Of a stretch of DNA of 64,000 nt, positions 40,416 through 49,221 are shown piece after piece. The DNA comes from Halomonas eurihalina (GTDB lineage Bacteria > Pseudomonadota > Gammaproteobacteria > Pseudomonadales > Halomonadaceae). The position numbers and the translations under genes were made by a program. The stretch lies in assembly GCF_008274785.1 (NCBI RefSeq), contig NZ_VTPU01000018.1:1-64000 (forward strand). Reading direction: 5' to 3'. Position 1 is the first letter of the stretch. Each line of letters opens with the position of its first letter. The notes beneath the pieces are model-generated. The model worked only from the letters and a program-made list of their open reading frames with translations. It was not told the DNA's origin and did no database searches.

Positions 40416-41396
40416 ATGTCCCAATCCCTGCGCGTCATCTTCGCCGGCACGCCCGATTTCGCCGCCGTGAACCTGCGAGCGCTGCTGGCGAGCCATCACC
40501 GCGTCGTCGGCGTCTATACCCAGCCCGACCGGGCCGCCGGTCGCGGCCGCAAGCTGACCGCGAGTCCCGTCAAGGTGCTGGCCCAGTCCCACGATATCTC
40601 CGTCTATCAGCCGGAATCGCTGCGGACACCGGAAGCCCAGGCGCAACTCGCAGCCCTGGACGCCGACCTGATGGTGGTGGTCGCCTATGGCCTGATCCTG
40701 CCACGCGAGATCCTCGACACCCCCAGGCTGGGCTGCATCAATGTGCATGCCTCGCTGCTACCACGCTGGCGCGGGGCCGCCCCGATCCAGCGCGCCATCG
40801 AAGCCGGCGACAGCGAGAGCGGCGTGACGCTGATGCAGATGGACGAGGGGCTGGATACCGGCGACATGTTGCTCACCCGGCGCACGCCCATCGAATCCGA
40901 CACCACCGGGGGCTCGCTCCACGATACCCTGGCCGAGCTGGGCGGCGAGGCACTGATCGAGACCCTCGACGCTCTCGCCGGCCCCGGCCTCACAGCGCAT
41001 CCCCAGCCCGAGGATGGCGTCACCTACGCCGCCAAGCTCTCCAAGGCCGAAGCCGAACTGGATTTCCGCGACCCCACCGCGACCCTCGCCGCGAGGATTC
41101 GCGCCTTCAACCCCTGGCCGGTCGCCTGGTGCTCGCTCGGCGACGAACGCCTCCGCCTGTGGCTGGCCGAACCCGGCGAACCCGCGCACCACGAGACGAA
41201 CGCCATGCCGGGCACCCTGCTCGAGCCTGATGCCGACGCGCTGCGCATCGCCTGTGGCGATGGCGTGCTACGCGTGACCCGAGCGCAACTGCCCGGCGGC
41301 AAGCCCCTGGACGTCACCGAGCTACTGCGGGCCCGAGCGGACCGCTTCACCGTCGGCACACGACTCGCTACACCTGATCGGGAGAGATCCGCATGA
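40416..41396 (+). CDS. fmt: Methionyl-tRNA formyltransferase
   Basis: This 326-residue protein has LRVIFAGTPDFAAVNLRALL at the N-terminus, VYTQPDRAAGRGRKL, the catalytic region CINVHASLLPRWRGAAPIQR (about 108-127) and VTLMQMDEGLDTGDML. The C-terminal OB-like domain starts near 210. It formylates initiator Met-tRNA with 10-formyl-THF. It overlaps rsmB by ATGA. Confidence 0.97.
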   Translation: MSQSLRVIFAGTPDFAAVNLRALLASHHRVVGVYTQPDRAAGRGRKLTASPVKVLAQSHDISVYQPESLRTPEAQAQLAALDADLMVVVAYGLILPREILDTPRLGCINVHASLLPRWRGAAPIQRAIEAGDSESGVTLMQMDEGLDTGDMLLTRRTPIESDTTGGSLHDTLAELGGEALIETLDALAGPGLTAHPQPEDGVTYAAKLSKAEAELDFRDPTATLAARIRAFNPWPVAWCSLGDERLRLWLAEPGEPAHHETNAMPGTLLEPDADALRIACGDGVLRVTRAQLPGGKPLDVTELLRARADRFTVGTRLATPDRERSA

Positions 41397-42736
41397 ACCA
41401 GCAGCGACGCGACGCCGGACGCGGCAAGCCCCTCGACAATGGCCAAGCCGTGCGCGCCGCCGCCGCCCGGGCGATCGCGCCGGTAATCACCGGCAAGAAA
41501 GCGCTGAATGACCTTGACGAGCACCAGGTCGTGGCCCGGGACCGAGGACTCTTCAAGGAGCTCTGCTTCGGCACCTGCCGGGCCCTGCCCCGCCTGGAGG
41601 CTCTGGCGGGAAAACTGCTTGAAAAGCCCTTCAAGACCCGCGATGCCGATATTCAGGCCCTGCTGCTGGTCGGCATCTACCAGTTGCTGTATCTGCGCGT
41701 ACCCGCACATGCCGCCGTGGGCGAGACCGCTGGCGCGGCGCGCCTACTGAGCAAGGCCTGGGCCACCCGAGTGCTCAATGGCTGCCTGCGGCGCCTGCAA
41801 CGAGAGAGCGAGGCACTACAGGCCGACGTGGATAGCGACCCGGCGGTGGCCCTGCTGCACCCGCGCTGGTGGGTGAAGGCATTCCGCCAGGCCTGGCCCG
41901 ATGACTGGCGGGCGATCTGCGACGCCAACAACCAGCCCGGCCCCATGACGCTACGGGTCAACCGCCGTCATGGCGACCGCGAGATGTACCTGGAGCGACT
42001 CGATTCGCCCGGCGCGCGACTCTGCCCTCATGCCCCCGATGGCCTGACCCTGGAGTCGCCCTGCGATATCGCCGATCTGCCGGGCTTCCGGGAAGGCCAT
42101 GTCAGTGTCCAGGACGAAGCCGCCCAACTCTCCGCTGTGTTGCTGGGGCCAGTGATCGCTCCTCGGCCCGGCGCCCGGGTGCTGGACGCCTGCTGCGCCC
42201 CGGGCGGCAAGAGCGCGCACCTGCTGGAGCTGTTCGATATCGACCTGCAGGCAATCGACAGCGATGACGCCCGCCTGGCGCGGGTCGAAGACACCCTGGC
42301 GCGGCTCGGCCTGAGCGCTTCGCTGGTCCATGGCGACGCCACCGATCGGGACTGGTGGGACGGCACCACCTTTGACGCCATCCTGCTCGACGCCCCCTGC
42401 TCCGGCAGCGGCGTGATCCGGCGCCACCCGGACATCAAGCGCCTGCGCCGTCCGTCGGATATCGCCAAGCTCGCCGAGCTGCAGGCACGTCTGCTGGACA
42501 ATCTCTGGCCGCTGCTGGCGCCGGGCGGCACCCTGCTCTATGCCACCTGTTCGGTACTGCCGGAGGAAAACGCCGACCAGGTCCAGGCCTTCCTCGAACG
42601 TACCCCGGGCGTCGAGGTCACCACGCCGCACGGCCTGGCATGGGGGCGCCCCGCCGGCGCCGGACGCCAGCTTTTGCCGAGTCCCGACAGCCACGACGGC
42701 TTCTTCTATGCCAGACTGAGGAAAGGGACCGCCTGA
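41393..42736 (+). CDS. rsmB: 16S rRNA (cytosine-967-C5)-methyltransferase RsmB
   Basis: This 447-residue protein has an N-terminal NusB-like RNA-binding domain (about 10-150) and a SAM methyltransferase domain with [19 protein letters not shown] (about 263-281). The motif IV cysteine is in [19 protein letters not shown] and the motif VI cysteine in [13 protein letters not shown]. It is translationally coupled to fmt by a four-base overlap and followed by dodecin after 44 bases. Confidence 0.96.
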   Translation: MNQQRRDAGRGKPLDNGQAVRAAAARAIAPVITGKKALNDLDEHQVVARDRGLFKELCFGTCRALPRLEALAGKLLEKPFKTRDADIQALLLVGIYQLLYLRVPAHAAVGETAGAARLLSKAWATRVLNGCLRRLQRESEALQADVDSDPAVALLHPRWWVKAFRQAWPDDWRAICDANNQPGPMTLRVNRRHGDREMYLERLDSPGARLCPHAPDGLTLESPCDIADLPGFREGHVSVQDEAAQLSAVLLGPVIAPRPGARVLDACCAPGGKSAHLLELFDIDLQAIDSDDARLARVEDTLARLGLSASLVHGDATDRDWWDGTTFDAILLDAPCSGSGVIRRHPDIKRLRRPSDIAKLAELQARLLDNLWPLLAPGGTLLYATCSVLPEENADQVQAFLERTPGVEVTTPHGLAWGRPAGAGRQLLPSPDSHDGFFYARLRKGTA

Positions 42737-42780
42737 CGAGTCCTCGTCATCTTTCCAATGCCAACCGAAGGATCGTCATC

Positions 42781-42984
42781 ATGAACCATACCTACAAGCA
42801 CATCGAGCTGACCGGCTCCTCCGACAAAGGCGTCGAGGATGCCATCCAAGGTGCGCTGAGCAAGGCCTCGGAGAGCCTGCATGGCATGCGCTGGTTCGAG
42901 GTCATCGACACGCGCGGCCATATCGAGCATGGCCGGGTGGCCCATTGGCAGGTGACGATCAAGGTCGGGTTTACCCTCGACTGA
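42781..42984 (+). CDS. Dodecin, flavin-storage protein
   Basis: This 67-residue protein starts [20 protein letters not shown], with AAGGA upstream, and has the dodecin body [20 protein letters not shown] ending in [10 protein letters not shown]. Dodecins form hollow dodecamers that bind flavins (riboflavin or FMN in bacteria) in stacked pairs, buffering them. The open frame extends into rsmB upstream but without similarity. A MITE-like repeat lies about 50 bases downstream. Confidence 0.95.
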   Translation: MNHTYKHIELTGSSDKGVEDAIQGALSKASESLHGMRWFEVIDTRGHIEHGRVAHWQVTIKVGFTLD

Positions 42985-43032
42985 GCTCGTGTCTGTTCTT
43001 CCTCCAGCGACTGGTTTAGGCTTTGCGCCACC

Positions 43033-43176
43033 TAGGCACTGTCTGAAAGTCGACGCGCGAAGGTTAGACAAGGCGAAAATCTTCGAAAACGCAGAGTTTA
43101 CAAAGCGTAAATGAGCATTTTGAGAAGATTTTCAACGTCGTATAACCGAGCGCAGGCAGTTTTCAGACAATGCCTA
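43033..43176. repeat. MITE-like element, copy B
   Basis: This 144-base block is flanked by TA on both sides. Its terminal repeats are GGCACTGTCTGAAA at the left and GGCATTGTCTGAAAA as the reverse complement of the right, near-perfect partners. An internal inverted repeat, GAAAATCTTC/GAAGATTTTC, would make a long hairpin. Its left half and the core GTAAATGAGCATTTTGA match copy A at 10067-10226. It separates dodecin from trkA and encodes nothing. Confidence 0.78.
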
Positions 43177-43231
43177 ACAGATGGTGGTGGCCATGGCGCC
43201 CCCCTCTCATCCCTGCGGACAGTGATACACG

Positions 43232-44605
43232 ATGAAGATCATCATCCTCGGTGCCGGCCAGGTCGGCGGCACCCTGGCCGAGCACCTGGCTCGCGAAGAA
43301 AATGACATCACGGTAGTGGACACCGATGCCGACCGTCTGCGCGAGCTGCATACTCGCCTGGACATTCGCACCGTGACCGGTGCCGGCTCCTACCCCATAG
43401 TGCTTCGCCAGGCAGGCTGCGAGGACGCCGACATGCTGATCGCGGTGACCAACACCGACGAGGTCAACATGATCGCCTGCCAGGTGGCGCACACCCTGTT
43501 CCGCACGCCGACCAAGATCGCCCGGGTGCGCGCCACCGCCTACCTGACCCGCAAGGGGTTGTTCGCCCATGAAGCAGTGCCCATCGATGTCCTGATCAGC
43601 CCGGAGCAGGTGGTTACCGACCACATCCGCCGCCTGATCGAGCATCCCGGCGCCCTGCAGGTACTGGAGTTCACCGGCGGCCTGGTGCAGCTGGTGGCGG
43701 TCAAGGCCTACTACGGCGGCCCCCTGGTCGGCCAGGAGCTCGGCTTCCTACGTCGCCACATGCCCAGCGTCGACACCCGGGTCGCGGCCATCTACCGCCG
43801 CAACCGCCCCATCATTCCGCGCGGCGACACCGTCATCGAGGCCGACGACGAAGTCTTCTTCATCGCCGCTCGGCGTGATATCCGCGCCGTGATGAGCGAG
43901 CTGCGCCGCCTGGAGCGCGACTTCCGCCGCGTGGTCATCGTCGGCGGCGGCAACATCGGTGAGCGCCTCGCCGAGCACCTGGAGCACAGCCATCAGGTCA
44001 AGATCGTCGAGCGCAGCCTGGAGCGCTGCACCCAGCTCTCCGAGCGTCTCGACCGCACCGTGGTGCTGCACGGCAGTGCTACCAGCAAGCGCCTGCTGGA
44101 AGAAGAGAACATCGAGGACTGTGATATCTTCTGCGCGCTGACCAACGACGACGAGGTCAACATCATGTCGTCGATGCTGGCCAAGCGCATGGGCGCCAAG
44201 AAGGTCCTGACACTGATCAACAACGCCGCCTACGTGGACCTGGTCCAGGGCGGCGAGATCGACATCGCCATCTCTCCCCAGCAGGCCACCATCGGCAGCC
44301 TGCTGACCCATGTGCGTCGCGGCGACATCGTCAATGTCCACTCGCTGCGGCGCGGTGCCGCCGAGGCCATCGAGGCCATCGCCCACGGCGATACTCAGTC
44401 CTCCAAGGTCGTGGGACGCGCCATCGGCGACATCGACCTGCCCAGCGGCACCACCATCGGGGCCGTGGTTCGAGGCAAGGAGGTACTGATCGCCCACGAC
44501 GACGTAGTCGTCGAATCCGGCGACCATGTCATTTTGTTCGTCATCGACAAGCGCCGCATTCGCGATGTCGAGCGACTCTTCCAGGTAGGGCTGACCTTCT
44601 TCTGA
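43232..44605 (+). CDS. trkA: Trk potassium uptake regulatory protein TrkA
   Basis: This 457-residue protein has two tandem RCK halves, each starting with an NAD-binding loop: [20 protein letters not shown] at residue 1 and [20 protein letters not shown] at about 231. Each is followed by a TrkA-C domain. TrkA gates the TrkH channel in response to nucleotides. In halophilic bacteria potassium uptake is central to osmotic balance. trkH follows after 43 bases. Confidence 0.97.
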   Translation: MKIIILGAGQVGGTLAEHLAREENDITVVDTDADRLRELHTRLDIRTVTGAGSYPIVLRQAGCEDADMLIAVTNTDEVNMIACQVAHTLFRTPTKIARVRATAYLTRKGLFAHEAVPIDVLISPEQVVTDHIRRLIEHPGALQVLEFTGGLVQLVAVKAYYGGPLVGQELGFLRRHMPSVDTRVAAIYRRNRPIIPRGDTVIEADDEVFFIAARRDIRAVMSELRRLERDFRRVVIVGGGNIGERLAEHLEHSHQVKIVERSLERCTQLSERLDRTVVLHGSATSKRLLEEENIEDCDIFCALTNDDEVNIMSSMLAKRMGAKKVLTLINNAAYVDLVQGGEIDIAISPQQATIGSLLTHVRRGDIVNVHSLRRGAAEAIEAIAHGDTQSSKVVGRAIGDIDLPSGTTIGAVVRGKEVLIAHDDVVVESGDHVILFVIDKRRIRDVERLFQVGLTFF

Positions 44606-44648
44606 TGGAGTTCACCATGTCGACAGGGACGACGAGGGGGCTCATCGC

Positions 44649-46097
44649 ATGAGTTTGCGCATGATCCTGCGCATCCTGGGACTGCTGCTGATGATGTTCA
44701 GCCTGACCATGGTGCCGCCGATCTTGATCTCGCTGCTGTTCGCCGATGGCATGTGGCAAGCCTTTGTGGTGGCCCTGGGGATCACCGTGGCCACCGGCGC
44801 CCTGATGTATCTGCCCAATCGCCATGCCCGCAAGGAGCTGCGCACCCGCGACGGCTTTCTGATCGCGGCCCTGTTCTGGAGCGTGTTGGGGCTGTTCGGT
44901 TCCCTGCCCCTGATGCTCACCGGCGCCTCCGCGCTCTCGCCCACCGATGCGGTCTTCGAGTCGTTCTCCGGCCTGACCACCACCGGGGCGACAGTGATCA
45001 CCGGCATCGACCTGCTGCCAAAGGCGATTCTCTACTACCGCCAGCAGCTCCAGTGGCTCGGCGGCATGGGGATCGTGGTGCTGGCGGTGGCGATCCTGCC
45101 AACACTCGGCGTCGGCGGCATGGCCCTGTATCGCACCGAGATCCCCGGGCCGCTCAAGGATTCCAAGCTGACACCGCGCATCACCGAAACAGCCAAGGCA
45201 CTGTGGTACATCTACGCCACCCTGACGGTCACCTGCGCCCTGGCCTACATGGCCGCCGGCATGAACTGGTTCGATGCCCTGGGACACAGCTTCTCCACCG
45301 TGGCCATCGGTGGCTTCTCCACGCATGACGCCAGCATCGGCTACTTCGACAGCGCCGCCATCGAGCTGATCTGCTCCGCCTTCCTGCTGATTTCGGCCTT
45401 CAGCTTCAGCCTGCACTTCGTGGCCTGGCGAGAGCGCCGCCTGACCCACTACTTCCAGGACCCGGAAGCACGCTTTTTGATGCTGTTCCTGGCCGGCTTG
45501 ATTACCATCACCACGGTGTCGCTATGGCTCACCAGCGACTACGAGACCGTCGAAGGCCTGCGCCACGCCATCTTCGAGGTCATCTCGGTGGCCACTACCG
45601 CCGGCTTCTCGGTGGCAGACTTCTCCACCTGGCCCGGCGCGCTGCCCTTCCTGCTGTTCGTGGCCGCCTTCGTCGGCGGCTGCTCCGGCTCCACCGGTGG
45701 TGGCATGAAGGTGATTCGCATCATCCTGATTCTCAAGCAGGGCATGCGCGAAGTGATGCGCCTGATCCACCCCAGCGCGGTGTTCGCCGTGAAGATCGGC
45801 AAGGTCAGTGTGCCGGATGGCATCGCCCAGGCAGTGTGGGGGTTCTTCTCGGCCTATGTGATGCTGTTCTTCCTGATGCTGGTAGGTGTGATGGCCACCG
45901 GCGTCGACCAGGTCACCGCCTGGTCCACGGTGGGCGCGACCCTGAACAACCTGGGCCCGGCGCTCGGCGAGGCTTCGGCCCACTACGGCGACCTCCCCAG
46001 CCTGGCCAAGTGGATCCTGGTCGTCGCCATGCTGCTCGGTCGCCTGGAGATCTTCACGGTGGTGGTGCTGTTTACCCCGGCCTTCTGGCGCAAGTAG
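44649..46097 (+). CDS. trkH: Trk potassium uptake channel subunit TrkH
   Basis: This 482-residue membrane protein has four pore repeats, each with a selectivity-type glycine. Examples are FSGLTTTGATVITGID (about 105-120), FSTVAIGGFSTHDASIGYFD (about 216-235), SVATTAGFSVADFSTW and WSTVGATLNNLGPALG. It conducts potassium inward, gated by TrkA. It has a very hydrophobic N-terminus, MSLRMILRILGLLLMMFSLT. Both Trk subunits are adjacent, unlike in E. coli. Confidence 0.97.
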   Translation: MSLRMILRILGLLLMMFSLTMVPPILISLLFADGMWQAFVVALGITVATGALMYLPNRHARKELRTRDGFLIAALFWSVLGLFGSLPLMLTGASALSPTDAVFESFSGLTTTGATVITGIDLLPKAILYYRQQLQWLGGMGIVVLAVAILPTLGVGGMALYRTEIPGPLKDSKLTPRITETAKALWYIYATLTVTCALAYMAAGMNWFDALGHSFSTVAIGGFSTHDASIGYFDSAAIELICSAFLLISAFSFSLHFVAWRERRLTHYFQDPEARFLMLFLAGLITITTVSLWLTSDYETVEGLRHAIFEVISVATTAGFSVADFSTWPGALPFLLFVAAFVGGCSGSTGGGMKVIRIILILKQGMREVMRLIHPSAVFAVKIGKVSVPDGIAQAVWGFFSAYVMLFFLMLVGVMATGVDQVTAWSTVGATLNNLGPALGEASAHYGDLPSLAKWILVVAMLLGRLEIFTVVVLFTPAFWRK

Positions 46098-46125
46098 CAA
46101 AGTCAATGCAAGTGCCGCGTCGGGT

Positions 46126-46154
46126 TTGGCCCGCCGCTGAGCTTCGTGGATAAT
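46126..46154 (+). promoter_or_regulatory. Candidate promoter of the TraB-family gene
   Basis: TTGGCC (46126-46131) and GATAAT (46149-46154) are 17 bases apart, and the -10 ends 32 bases before the ATG at 46187. Confidence 0.5.
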
Positions 46155-46186
46155 CGACCCTTCACATTTTCAAGGCCCGAGCGCCC

Positions 46187-47419
46187 ATGACCGACACTCA
46201 GGACTGCGCCATCGCCGAACCGGCCGCCGAAACTCTCGGCCCGCGCCGGACCCTGCAAGTAGGCGAGACCCGCTATACCCTGCTGGGCACTGCCCACGTC
46301 TCCGCCCAGAGCGCCGCCGAAGTGCGCGACTTGATCGCTTCCGGCGAATTCGATGCCGTGGCCATCGAGCTGTGCGATTCGCGCCACCAGAACCTCGCCA
46401 ACCCGGATGCCCTCGGCGAGCAGGATCTCTTTCAGATCTTTCGCCAGGGCAAGGCCGGCATGGTGGCCGCCAGCCTGGCGCTGGGTGCCTTTCAACAGCG
46501 TGTGGCAGAGCAGTCCGGCATCGAGCCCGGTGCTGAGATGCGTGCAGCTCTGGAGGGCGCGCGCGCCCATGCACTGCCGCTGGAGCTGATCGACCGCGAT
46601 ATCGGCATTACCCTCAAGCGCATCTACCATAACGTGCCCTGGTGGCAGCGCTTCTCGCTGTTCTCCGGGCTGCTCGGCGGCGTGCTCTCCCGCCAGGACG
46701 TCTCCGCCGAGGATATCGAGCGCCTCAAGGAAGGCGACGTGCTGGAATCCACCTTCAGCGAGTTCGCCACCCAGTCCGAATCGCTCTATACCCCGTTGAT
46801 CAGCGAACGTGACCGCTACATGGCCCTGCGACTGGCCGAGCGCTGCCCGCCGGGGCGTTATCGGCACGTGCTGGTGGTGATCGGCGCCGGCCACCTGCAG
46901 GGCATGGCCGAGCACCTGGAGGCACCGCTGCCCGAAGTCCCCAGCGAGGAACGGGAGCGCCTGGAAGCCACCCCACCACGTTCCAGGGTCTGGAAGGCCA
47001 TCCCCTGGCTGATCACCGCGCTGGTGCTCACCGGCTTCGCCATCGGCTTCTCGCGCAACACCGGCCTCGGCTGGCAACTGGTCGGCGAATGGTTCCTGAT
47101 CAACGGTTTGCTGTCCGGTGCGGCGACCCTAGTGGCCTTGGCGCATCCGCTGACGGTGCTCGCCACCGTCGTCGCCGCCCCGCTGACCTCGTTGAACCCC
47201 ACCATCGGCGCCGGCTTCGTCGCCGCCGGGGTCGAGCTGGCCCTGCGCAAGCCCAAGGTCCGGGACTTCTCGACCCTGCGCCATGACGTTACCGACTGGA
47301 AAGGCTGGTGGCGCAACCGAGTGGCCCGCACCCTGCTGGTGTTCTTGACCGCAACGCTCGGCTCCGCCGCCGGCACCTGGATCGCCGGGCTGCGCATCGC
47401 CGGCACCCTGTTTGGCTAA
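46187..47419 (+). CDS. TraB/PrgY family membrane protein
   Basis: This 410-residue protein begins with a soluble TraB domain. It has TLLGTAHVSAQSA (about 29-41), IELCDSRHQNLA with a conserved glutamate, and VVIGAGHLQGMAEHL (about 228-242). Several membrane helices fill about 265-410. TraB/PrgY proteins in enterococci limit pheromone signalling and the fold resembles Tiki-type metalloproteases; in proteobacteria the role is unknown. No plasmid-transfer genes are present, so the name should not be read as conjugation. Confidence 0.85.
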   Translation: MTDTQDCAIAEPAAETLGPRRTLQVGETRYTLLGTAHVSAQSAAEVRDLIASGEFDAVAIELCDSRHQNLANPDALGEQDLFQIFRQGKAGMVAASLALGAFQQRVAEQSGIEPGAEMRAALEGARAHALPLELIDRDIGITLKRIYHNVPWWQRFSLFSGLLGGVLSRQDVSAEDIERLKEGDVLESTFSEFATQSESLYTPLISERDRYMALRLAERCPPGRYRHVLVVIGAGHLQGMAEHLEAPLPEVPSEERERLEATPPRSRVWKAIPWLITALVLTGFAIGFSRNTGLGWQLVGEWFLINGLLSGAATLVALAHPLTVLATVVAAPLTSLNPTIGAGFVAAGVELALRKPKVRDFSTLRHDVTDWKGWWRNRVARTLLVFLTATLGSAAGTWIAGLRIAGTLFG

Positions 47420-47432
47420 GAGGCAGCTCAGA

Positions 47433-48341
47433 CTACCGCAGGCGTTCGGCAAGAAACTCGATAAGCACCCTGAGCTTGTGGGGTAAATGTCGGGTCGGTG
47501 GATAGAGGGCCCAGGCATCACCACAGTAATTCGTCTTGAAGGCCCAGTCGGGTAGGACCTGGATGACAAGGCCCTGTTGAAGGGCCTCTTTGGCCGTAAA
47601 ATAGGGAAGGCTCCCGATACCTATATGATGCAATACGGCGTCCAGGCGGGCGCCGGTGTGGTTGACTGCATAGCGGCCCTGGACATTCACCGTGAAAACC
47701 TTGCTGCCCTGGCGGAACTTCCACCTGGAATCCCCGGGCTCCTCCCCGAGGTAGATGCAACTGTGATGCTTCAGGTCACGGGGATGCGTGGGCGTACCGT
47801 GCTCGGCCAGGTAGTGAGGCGTTGCACACAGCAGATGGTCGATGTTCAGCAGCCGGCGTCCCATCAGCCCGGGAGGCGGCTGATCGGTGATGCGAATCGC
47901 CACATCGATCTGGTCGTCGATGAGATCGATATAGCGATCATCCAGTCTCATCTCCAGATTGACCTTGGGATAGAGCGCAAGAAATTCCGGGATGTGCGGA
48001 TGGATCACGAAGCGCCCTACGGCCTTTGGGACACTGAGCCTTACCAAGCCCTGAGGTTCATGGCTGAACCGCCCGGAAACCTCCATCACCGCTTGTGCCG
48101 CATTGACGATGTCCCGACTACGTTCGTAGACCTCCTTGCCACTGTCACTCAGCCGCAGCTTGCGGGTCGTTCTCTGTAACAACCGGGTCCCCAGCGCCTT
48201 CTCCAGCCGGGCAACGGAACGGCTGACGGCCGACGGGGTGGAAGCAAGCTGCCGGCCAGCTTCAGAGAAACTGCCAGCCTCGACGACCTTCACGAATACG
48301 GCCATCTCGCTCAGCAAGGCCGTGGCTTCATTTTTGCTCAT
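47433..48341 (-). CDS. LysR family transcriptional regulator
   Basis: This 302-residue protein has an N-terminal winged helix (about 10-70, MAVFVKVVEAGSFSEAGRQL; TPSAVSRSVARLEKALGTRL) and a substrate-binding domain of the CrgA/PA3398-like subgroup (about 95-300). It is divergent from the AlaX-type gene, with a shared operator-like spacer. LysR proteins commonly control the divergent neighbour, so it probably regulates that editing gene. The effector is unknown. Confidence 0.92.
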   Translation of the reverse strand: MSKNEATALLSEMAVFVKVVEAGSFSEAGRQLASTPSAVSRSVARLEKALGTRLLQRTTRKLRLSDSGKEVYERSRDIVNAAQAVMEVSGRFSHEPQGLVRLSVPKAVGRFVIHPHIPEFLALYPKVNLEMRLDDRYIDLIDDQIDVAIRITDQPPPGLMGRRLLNIDHLLCATPHYLAEHGTPTHPRDLKHHSCIYLGEEPGDSRWKFRQGSKVFTVNVQGRYAVNHTGARLDAVLHHIGIGSLPYFTAKEALQQGLVIQVLPDWAFKTNYCGDAWALYPPTRHLPHKLRVLIEFLAERLR

Positions 48342-48361
48342 GGGGAATAAATCTTTTGATC

Positions 48362-48403
48362 CGATAAGGGATTATCGCCTTGCGACTCCATTCATACAAT
48401 GAA
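48362..48403. promoter_or_regulatory. Divergent operator/promoter between lysR and alaX
   Basis: A perfect inverted repeat, CGATAA-GGGA-TTATCG, at 48362-48377 contains the T-N-A layout of LysR boxes. Its right arm TTATCG (48372-48377) lies 17 bases before a -10-like TACAAT (48395-48400). That hexamer is inside a second palindrome, TTCAT-ACA-ATGAA (48391-48403). Overlap with both promoter elements suggests control of the AlaX-type gene by the LysR protein. Confidence 0.55.
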
Positions 48404-48438
48404 AGCACTATCGGAGGAAGAGCCAAGGAATCGAGAAA

Positions 48439-49116
48439 ATGTCGGAGCGGTTGTATTTGGCCGAGGAAGTACTGACATGCGCTGTCGAGATCATCGACTG
48501 CCGTCCCTGCGACAATGAGCGGTTTGCCGTTCGCATGCTGTCGACCCCCTTTCATCCCCAGGGCGGCGGACAGCCGAGTGATACCGGCTGGATCGATGAG
48601 GCAAAGGTGTTACATGTCGAATCAACAGCGGAGAGCGACGTGCTCCATTACACCGATGTCGCGGTGCCTGTGGGTATTGCCCAGGCTCGCGTCGATCAAG
48701 AACAGCGCCGACTTCACTCCATGCTGCATTCGGCCGGGCATTTGATCGGCCACGTTCTGGAGCAAAGGGGGTGGGTGCCGATCAAGGCGCACCACTGGCC
48801 CGGAGAGGCTCGCGTCGTCTTCAAGCCGGAGGCCCAAGCACAGCAACCGACATCCGACAGCATTCAGGCGGCATGCGCCCAACTCATTGCTGCGGATCTA
48901 CCTCTGCGTATCACCGTAGATGAAAGCGGGACTAGAAAAGTTGGCTTCGGCGAACTGGCACCCTACCCCTGCGGCGGCACCCACGTGCATTCACTGGGGA
49001 AGATTCCAAGCATAGATATTCAGGGCATGAAAATGAAGAAGGGCAACCTGATTATCCGATACGACATATCTTCACTGAAGACCGCGCTGCCATCATGGAA
49101 CGCCCTTCTATCCTGA
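48439..49116 (+). CDS. AlaX-type alanyl-tRNA editing protein
   Basis: This 225-residue protein is related to the editing domain of AlaRS. It has STPFHPQGGGQPSDTGWI (about 35-52), the zinc motif HSMLHSAGHLIGH (about 93-105) and YPCGGTHVHSLG (about 176-187). Free AlaX proteins hydrolyse Ser- or Gly-mischarged tRNA-Ala; some act on D-amino acids or other tRNAs. The glycine-rich PQGGGQPSD segment is complete, as in AlaX with an N-terminal extension. AAGGA lies upstream of the ATG. Confidence 0.9.
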   Translation: MSERLYLAEEVLTCAVEIIDCRPCDNERFAVRMLSTPFHPQGGGQPSDTGWIDEAKVLHVESTAESDVLHYTDVAVPVGIAQARVDQEQRRLHSMLHSAGHLIGHVLEQRGWVPIKAHHWPGEARVVFKPEAQAQQPTSDSIQAACAQLIAADLPLRITVDESGTRKVGFGELAPYPCGGTHVHSLGKIPSIDIQGMKMKKGNLIIRYDISSLKTALPSWNALLS

Positions 49117-49221
49117 GCAGGCCGCTCGGGACGAGAGCCATTACTAGCTGGAGTGTTGCTTTACGTTGTTTTACGACTAAACTGATAAATTATTAGAATC
49201 AAGATAAAAGTTGATAAAGTC

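Noticed and set aside
46187..47419. Conjugation function for the TraB-family gene
   Set aside because: It is the TraB/PrgY family, not the type IV secretion TraB, and no transfer genes are near.
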